A DNA stretch of 16,620 bases from NCBI GenBank assembly GCA_023389745.1, contig JAEWED010000046.1, positions 1 through 16,620 of the forward strand, in the 5' to 3' direction. Positions 13,557 through 16,620 of this stretch are shown here, one piece after another. The stretch's first letter is position 1. The number at the start of each line of letters is the position of its first letter. Below the pieces are notes generated by a model. It was not told where the DNA came from and searched no databases. It was given only the letters and a program-made list of their open reading frames with translations. The position numbers were made by a program, and so were the translations under genes. Source of the stretch: Actinomycetes bacterium (lineage in GTDB: Bacteria > Actinomycetota > Acidimicrobiia > Acidimicrobiales > Microtrichaceae).

Positions 13557-15071
13557 GTGCTCGCTTCGCTCCTCCAGCTCCTCCCCGATCCGGGGTACCA
13601 GTCACCGACGATCGACTGGCACGCGCTCGCCCCTGAGATCGTGCTGTCGCTCGGTGGCTGCCTGCTGATCCTGCTCGACGCGGTGAAGCTGGACCGGGCC
13701 AAGCCGTTCATGCCGGCGCTCGCGAACCTGACGCTGCTCGGCGCGCTGATCCCGATCATCACGCTCGCCGTCGACGGCTCGACCCGGGTGCTCTTCGACG
13801 GCTCGTTCGTCGTCGATCCGATGTCGCTGGTGCTCAAGTCGCTGTTCCTGGTCAGCGCCTACGTCGTCATCCTGCTGTCGACCAACTACGTCGCAGAGGG
13901 CGACTACTGGGAGAGCGAGTACTACTCGCTGCTCACCACCGCGGTCCTCGGCATGTTGGTCATGGCCTCGGCCCGCGACCTGCTGATGATCTTCGTGGCG
14001 CTCGAGCTGCTGTCGATCCCGGCGTACATGCTCGCTGCGTGGCGCAAGGGCGACCAGAAGTCGAACGAGGCGGGCCTGAAGTACTACCTGATGGGTGTGT
14101 TCGCCTCGGCGATCCTGCTCTACGGCATGTCGCTGGTCTACGGCTTCGGCCGCTCGACCCGGCTCGACGTCATCGCCGGCAACATCGCGGACATGGGCAC
14201 CGAGGGCGTGCCGGTCGTGACCCTCGCCCTGCTGTTCGTGATCGCCGGCTTCGCCTTCAAGGTCTCCGCCGTGCCGTTCCACACCTGGGCACCCGACACC
14301 TACGAGGGCTCGCCGACGCCGATCACCGCGTTCCTCGCGGTCGCCTCGAAGGCCGCCGGCTTCGTCGCCCTCATCCAGGTCGTCTTCTACTGCTTCTACG
14401 TCCGCCCCGACATCATCGAGCCGGTGTTCTTCGTGCTCGCCGTCGCGTCGATGACCATCGGCAACCTGCTGGCGCTGCGCCAGACCAACGTCGTGCGCAT
14501 GCTCGCCTACTCGGGCATCGCCCAGGCCGGCTTCATGCTCGCCCCGTTCGTCGTGATCTCCGACAACCGCGACGCGGCGCTGTCGTCGATCGTCATCTAC
14601 CTGGTGATCTACGCGGCGATGAACCTGGGTGCGTTCGCGGTGATCATCGCGATCGCCCGCAAGACCCGTTCGGCGGAGATCACGAGCCTGGGTGGACTCT
14701 TCACCTACATGCCCGGTCTGACCGTCGCGATGACCGTCTTCCTGTTCTCGCTCACCGGCATCCCGCCGATGGGTGGTTGGTACGCCAAGTTCTCGGTCTG
14801 GTCGGCGCTGATCGGCGCCGAGACCGGACTCGGCTACGCGGTCGCGATCGTCATGGCGCTCAACACCGTGATCGCGGCGTACTACTACCTGAACGTGGCG
14901 AAGACGATGTGGTTCGACCCGGCACCCGACGGCGACGTCACGCCGGTCAAGGTGCCCACCGGTCTCACCGCTGCCGTGGTGATCTCGCTGGTCGCCACGA
15001 TGGTGTTCGGTGTGCTGCCGGGTCTGCTGACCGACATCAGCAGCTTCGGCCCCGTCGCCCTCGGCGGCTGA
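13557..15071 (+). CDS. nuoN: NADH-quinone oxidoreductase subunit N (ND2-like antiporter subunit)
   Basis: 504 residues with about 14 membrane helices. It is the antiporter-like subunit nearest NuoK. The conserved glutamate is Glu150 in FVALELLSIPAYML, and the channel lysine is in FAFKVSAVPFHTWAPDTYEG. SKAAGF and MLAYSGIAQAGF complete the family pattern. The GTG at 13557 is chosen because it follows the nuoM stop by six bases, has GGGCGGGAA upstream and gives a normal length. It is the last nuo gene; a long stem-loop begins 14 bases after its stop. Confidence 0.95.
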   Translation: MLASLLQLLPDPGYQSPTIDWHALAPEIVLSLGGCLLILLDAVKLDRAKPFMPALANLTLLGALIPIITLAVDGSTRVLFDGSFVVDPMSLVLKSLFLVSAYVVILLSTNYVAEGDYWESEYYSLLTTAVLGMLVMASARDLLMIFVALELLSIPAYMLAAWRKGDQKSNEAGLKYYLMGVFASAILLYGMSLVYGFGRSTRLDVIAGNIADMGTEGVPVVTLALLFVIAGFAFKVSAVPFHTWAPDTYEGSPTPITAFLAVASKAAGFVALIQVVFYCFYVRPDIIEPVFFVLAVASMTIGNLLALRQTNVVRMLAYSGIAQAGFMLAPFVVISDNRDAALSSIVIYLVIYAAMNLGAFAVIIAIARKTRSAEITSLGGLFTYMPGLTVAMTVFLFSLTGIPPMGGWYAKFSVWSALIGAETGLGYAVAIVMALNTVIAAYYYLNVAKTMWFDPAPDGDVTPVKVPTGLTAAVVISLVATMVFGVLPGLLTDISSFGPVALGG

Positions 15072-15084
15072 CGCCCCCACCTCC

Positions 15085-15136
15085 CGAATTCCGCTCTCGA
15101 TTCGCCGGCATCGCCAGGAATCCGGAGCGGAATTCG
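15085..15136. repeat. Long imperfect palindrome / stem-loop between nuoN and the methyltransferase gene
   Basis: CGAATTCCGCTC (15085-15096) is perfectly inverted by GAGCGGAATTCG (15125-15136). Inside it GATTC (15099-15103) pairs with GAATC (15118-15122) and GGC (15107-15109) with GCC (15113-15115), so nearly the whole element can fold into one rod. No T-run follows on either strand. It may be a terminator or attenuator that lowers expression of the next gene, or a dispersed palindromic (REP-like) element. Its right end coincides with a GTG at 15136. Confidence 0.7.
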
Positions 15137-15153
15137 TGAAGAGTGGCGCGACG

Positions 15154-16338
15154 ATGAGCTCCTTGGTGCGACGTCTCGAGCGCAGCGGTTCGGTGCGATT
15201 CGACGAGTTCGTCGAGCACGCCCTCTACGACGTCGACGACGGCTTCTTCGCCACCGGCGGGGGAGCAGGACGTGCCGGCGCCGACTTCGTCACCAGCCCC
15301 GAGGTCGGCCCGCTCTTCGGCGCCGTCGTCGCCCGCGCCCTCGACACGTGCTGGGACGAGCTCGGCCGCCCCGACCCCTTCGTCGTCGTCGAGGCCGCCG
15401 CCGGACGAGGCGCGCTCGCCATCGCCGTGCTGGCCGCTGCACCCAGGTGTGCACCGGCGCTGCGCTACGTGTTGGTCGAGCGGTCCGCCGAGCTGCGAGC
15501 CCGACAGCGCGACCACCTCGAGGTCGTCGAGCCCTTCGAGGTGCTCGGGCCCGACCCCGACCCCGACACCACGCTCCCCAACGAGACGCTCCCCGACGAG
15601 GCGCTCCCTGACGAGGCGCTCCCTGACGAGGCGCTCCGCGACGCGGGCGGGAGCGGACCGCTCGTCACCTCGCTCGCCGAGCTGCCCTCGGTGCGGGTCC
15701 AGGGCGTGCTGTTGGCCAACGAGCTGCTCGACAACGTCCCGTTCCGGCTGCTCGAGCGCACCGCCGAGGGATGGGGAGAGGTGTTCGTGGTGCTCGACCG
15801 CGACGGTTCCCTGGGTGAGGTCGTGGTGCCCGCCGAGGACACGGTGGTCGAGCTCGCCGATCGACTGGCGCCCGACGCGACGGTCGGCGCACGGATCCCG
15901 CTGCAGGCCGGCGCCAGCAGGTGGCTGCGACGGGCGCTCGACGTCGTGGAGCGCGGTCGGCTGATCGTCGTCGACTACTGTTCGACGACACCCGAGCTCG
16001 CGGCCCGCCCGGCACAGGAGTGGCTGCGGACGTACCGGGCGCACGGCCGAGGAGGGCCGCCGCTGCTCGCCCCCGGCAGCCAGGACATCACCTGCGAGGT
16101 CGCCGTCGACCAGCTGGCCGCCGTCGACGGACCGACGCTCGAGACCACGCAGGCCGACTGGCTGCGCCGCCACGGTCTGGAGGAGCTGGTCGACGAGGGA
16201 CGTCGCATCTGGGCCGAGGGCGCGCATGCTCCCGACCTGCACACGATCCGTGGGCGGAGCCGCGTGGTCGAGGCCGAGGCGCTCACCGATCCGACCGGGC
16301 TCGGAGCCTTCACCGTGCTCGAGTGGGACCGGAGCTGA
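15154..16338 (+). CDS. MidA/NDUFAF7-family SAM-dependent methyltransferase
   Basis: 394 residues, matching the DUF185 family (COG1565). Signatures are FDEFVEHALYD (16-26), ADFVTSPEVGPLFG (43-56), the SAM-binding motif VVVEAAAGRGALA (77-89), LVERSAELRARQR (107-119) and GVLLANELLDNVPF (184-197). Mitochondrial NDUFAF7 of this family dimethylates an arginine of the complex I subunit NDUFS2, the NuoD homologue, during assembly; the gene position next to nuoN suggests the same partner here, which is inference. Residues 140-164 are a five-unit repeat of the type ALPDE, placed between the SAM-binding core and the ANELLD motif. I use the ATG at 15154, preceded by GAGTGG; an in-frame GTG at 15136 would add six residues but lies at the foot of the stem-loop. 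Confidence 0.87.
   Translation: MSSLVRRLERSGSVRFDEFVEHALYDVDDGFFATGGGAGRAGADFVTSPEVGPLFGAVVARALDTCWDELGRPDPFVVVEAAAGRGALAIAVLAAAPRCAPALRYVLVERSAELRARQRDHLEVVEPFEVLGPDPDPDTTLPNETLPDEALPDEALPDEALRDAGGSGPLVTSLAELPSVRVQGVLLANELLDNVPFRLLERTAEGWGEVFVVLDRDGSLGEVVVPAEDTVVELADRLAPDATVGARIPLQAGASRWLRRALDVVERGRLIVVDYCSTTPELAARPAQEWLRTYRAHGRGGPPLLAPGSQDITCEVAVDQLAAVDGPTLETTQADWLRRHGLEELVDEGRRIWAEGAHAPDLHTIRGRSRVVEAEALTDPTGLGAFTVLEWDRS
15571..15645 (+). repeat. Five 15-bp tandem repeats inside the methyltransferase gene
   Basis: Units start at 15571, 15586, 15601, 15616 and 15631. The third and fourth are identical (GCGCTCCCTGACGAG) and the others differ at one to four positions. The unit length is a multiple of three, so copy changes keep the frame; they encode TLPNE, TLPDE, ALPDE, ALPDE, ALRDA. 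A short run of GACCCC repeats (Asp-Pro) precedes the array at about 15552-15567. Confidence 0.9.
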
Positions 16339-16361
16339 ACCCGAGGCTCGCCTCCCGGGTT
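16338..16361 (+). terminator. Terminator-like hairpin after the methyltransferase gene
   Basis: AACCCG (16338-16343) pairs with CGGGTT (16356-16361), and AGG (16344-16346) with CCT (16351-16353) around a 4-base loop, leaving two unpaired C bases on the right arm. It starts on the last base of the stop codon. There is no T-run. The location supports a terminator. Confidence 0.4.
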
Positions 16362-16393
16362 CCCGGGCCGCTCGTGCCGGTGATGACCAGCGT

Positions 16394-16436
16394 GTTCGCC
16401 CCCGGTTCGTCAGTGTGCAGGTTCGCCACCTGTTCG
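16394..16436. repeat. Pair of near-identical 16-bp direct repeats upstream of the SDR gene
   Basis: GTTCGCCCCCGGTTCG (16394-16409) and GTTCGCCACCTGTTCG (16421-16436) agree at 14 of 16 positions and start 27 bases apart. Each copy contains GTTCG twice with an 11-base period. They occupy the intergenic stretch 16339-16468 ahead of the SDR start and could be paired regulator sites. Nothing else was seen in this stretch apart from the hairpin at its left end. Confidence 0.4.
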
Positions 16437-16468
16437 GGTGCCGGGGCGAGCATGATGGAGGGGTGACC

Positions 16469-16620
16469 ATGACGGATCTGAGCGGACAGGTGGCCCTGGT
16501 CACCGGGGGAAACGGCGGCATCGGGCTCGGGATGGCCGAAGGCCTCGTCCTGGCGGGTGCCTCGGTGGCGATCTGCGGACGCAACGCCGAGAAGACCGGC
16601 GCGGCGGTCGAGCACCTGCG
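16469..16620 (+). CDS. Short-chain dehydrogenase/reductase (SDR), N-terminal part
   Basis: The first 50 residues are visible and the window ends inside the gene. The start MTDLSGQVALVTGG leads into the Rossmann glycine motif T-G-G-N-G-G-I-G (12-19), followed by AEGLVLAGASVAICGRN (23-39). That is the first beta-alpha-beta of a classical SDR. Arg38-Asn39 after the second strand suggests NADP(H) rather than NAD(H), though this is weak. The ATG at 16469 is chosen over a GTG at 16463 because GGAGGGG (16457-16463) is then well placed. The substrate cannot be told: the catalytic Ser-Tyr-Lys residues are outside the window. Confidence 0.88.
   Translation, partial: MTDLSGQVALVTGGNGGIGLGMAEGLVLAGASVAICGRNAEKTGAAVEHL

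Noticed and set aside
13602..15080. 492-codon minus-strand frame opposite nuoN
   Set aside because: Same antisense effect: charged low-complexity product and no recognisable domain, while the plus strand encodes a complete NuoN.
15136..15153. GTG at 15136 as start of the methyltransferase
   Set aside because: It lies in the foot of the stem-loop with no ribosome site, and adds six unconserved residues; ATG at 15154 has GAGTGG upstream.
15037..16584. 515-codon minus-strand frame across the methyltransferase region
   Set aside because: It runs through the nuoN end, stem-loop, methyltransferase and SDR start, and the product shows no domain; explained as a shadow frame.

Overview
The window is high-GC DNA with C/G-ending codons, frequent GTG starts and tightly overlapping genes. 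With a DUF2510 membrane protein, a Wzz/BY-kinase fusion and a Calx-beta protein end, this points to an actinobacterium. A deep lineage such as Acidimicrobiia (Ilumatobacter/Iamia-like) is my best guess; no taxonomic marker gene is present to prove it.

Left part (1-4224), envelope and surface functions. The window opens in the last 51 codons of a Calx-beta repeat protein, closed by a strong hairpin (181-212). Next come a polytopic membrane protein resembling exopolysaccharide polymerases (273-1664) and a Wzz-type chain-length regulator fused to a BY-kinase-like ATPase (1720-3390). The ATPase lacks the first aspartate of its Walker A' motif. It meets a convergent DUF2510 membrane protein gene (4224-3394) tail to tail, and one hairpin is built over both stop codons.

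Centre (4225-15071), respiratory complex I. A divergent intergenic region carries a minus-strand promoter, a 12-bp dyad and a probable leaderless promoter for nuoA. An uninterrupted 10.6-kb operon nuoA-B-C-D-H-I-J-K-L-M-N follows, most genes overlapping by 1-10 nt or separated by 5-9 nt. The NADH-oxidising module (nuoE, nuoF, nuoG) is absent: nuoD overlaps nuoH directly. The quinone-site subunits deviate from the canonical pattern: NuoD has Trp where the quinone-binding Tyr normally sits, and NuoH lacks the Arg and one Glu of its quinone-chamber loop. NuoL carries a roughly 90-residue His/Asp/Glu-rich insert on the predicted outer face. Together these suggest an 11-subunit, EFG-less complex that either uses another electron donor (for example ferredoxin) or borrows NuoEFG from another locus.

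Right part (15072-16620). A long stem-loop separates nuoN from a MidA/NDUFAF7-family methyltransferase gene. In mitochondria this family methylates one arginine of the NuoD homologue NDUFS2, and that arginine is present here (NuoD Arg69). The methyltransferase contains an in-frame 15-bp tandem repeat. A terminator-like hairpin, an intergenic pair of near-identical 16-bp repeats and the start of an SDR-family oxidoreductase gene complete the window. No tRNA, rRNA, CRISPR array or insertion sequence was seen.
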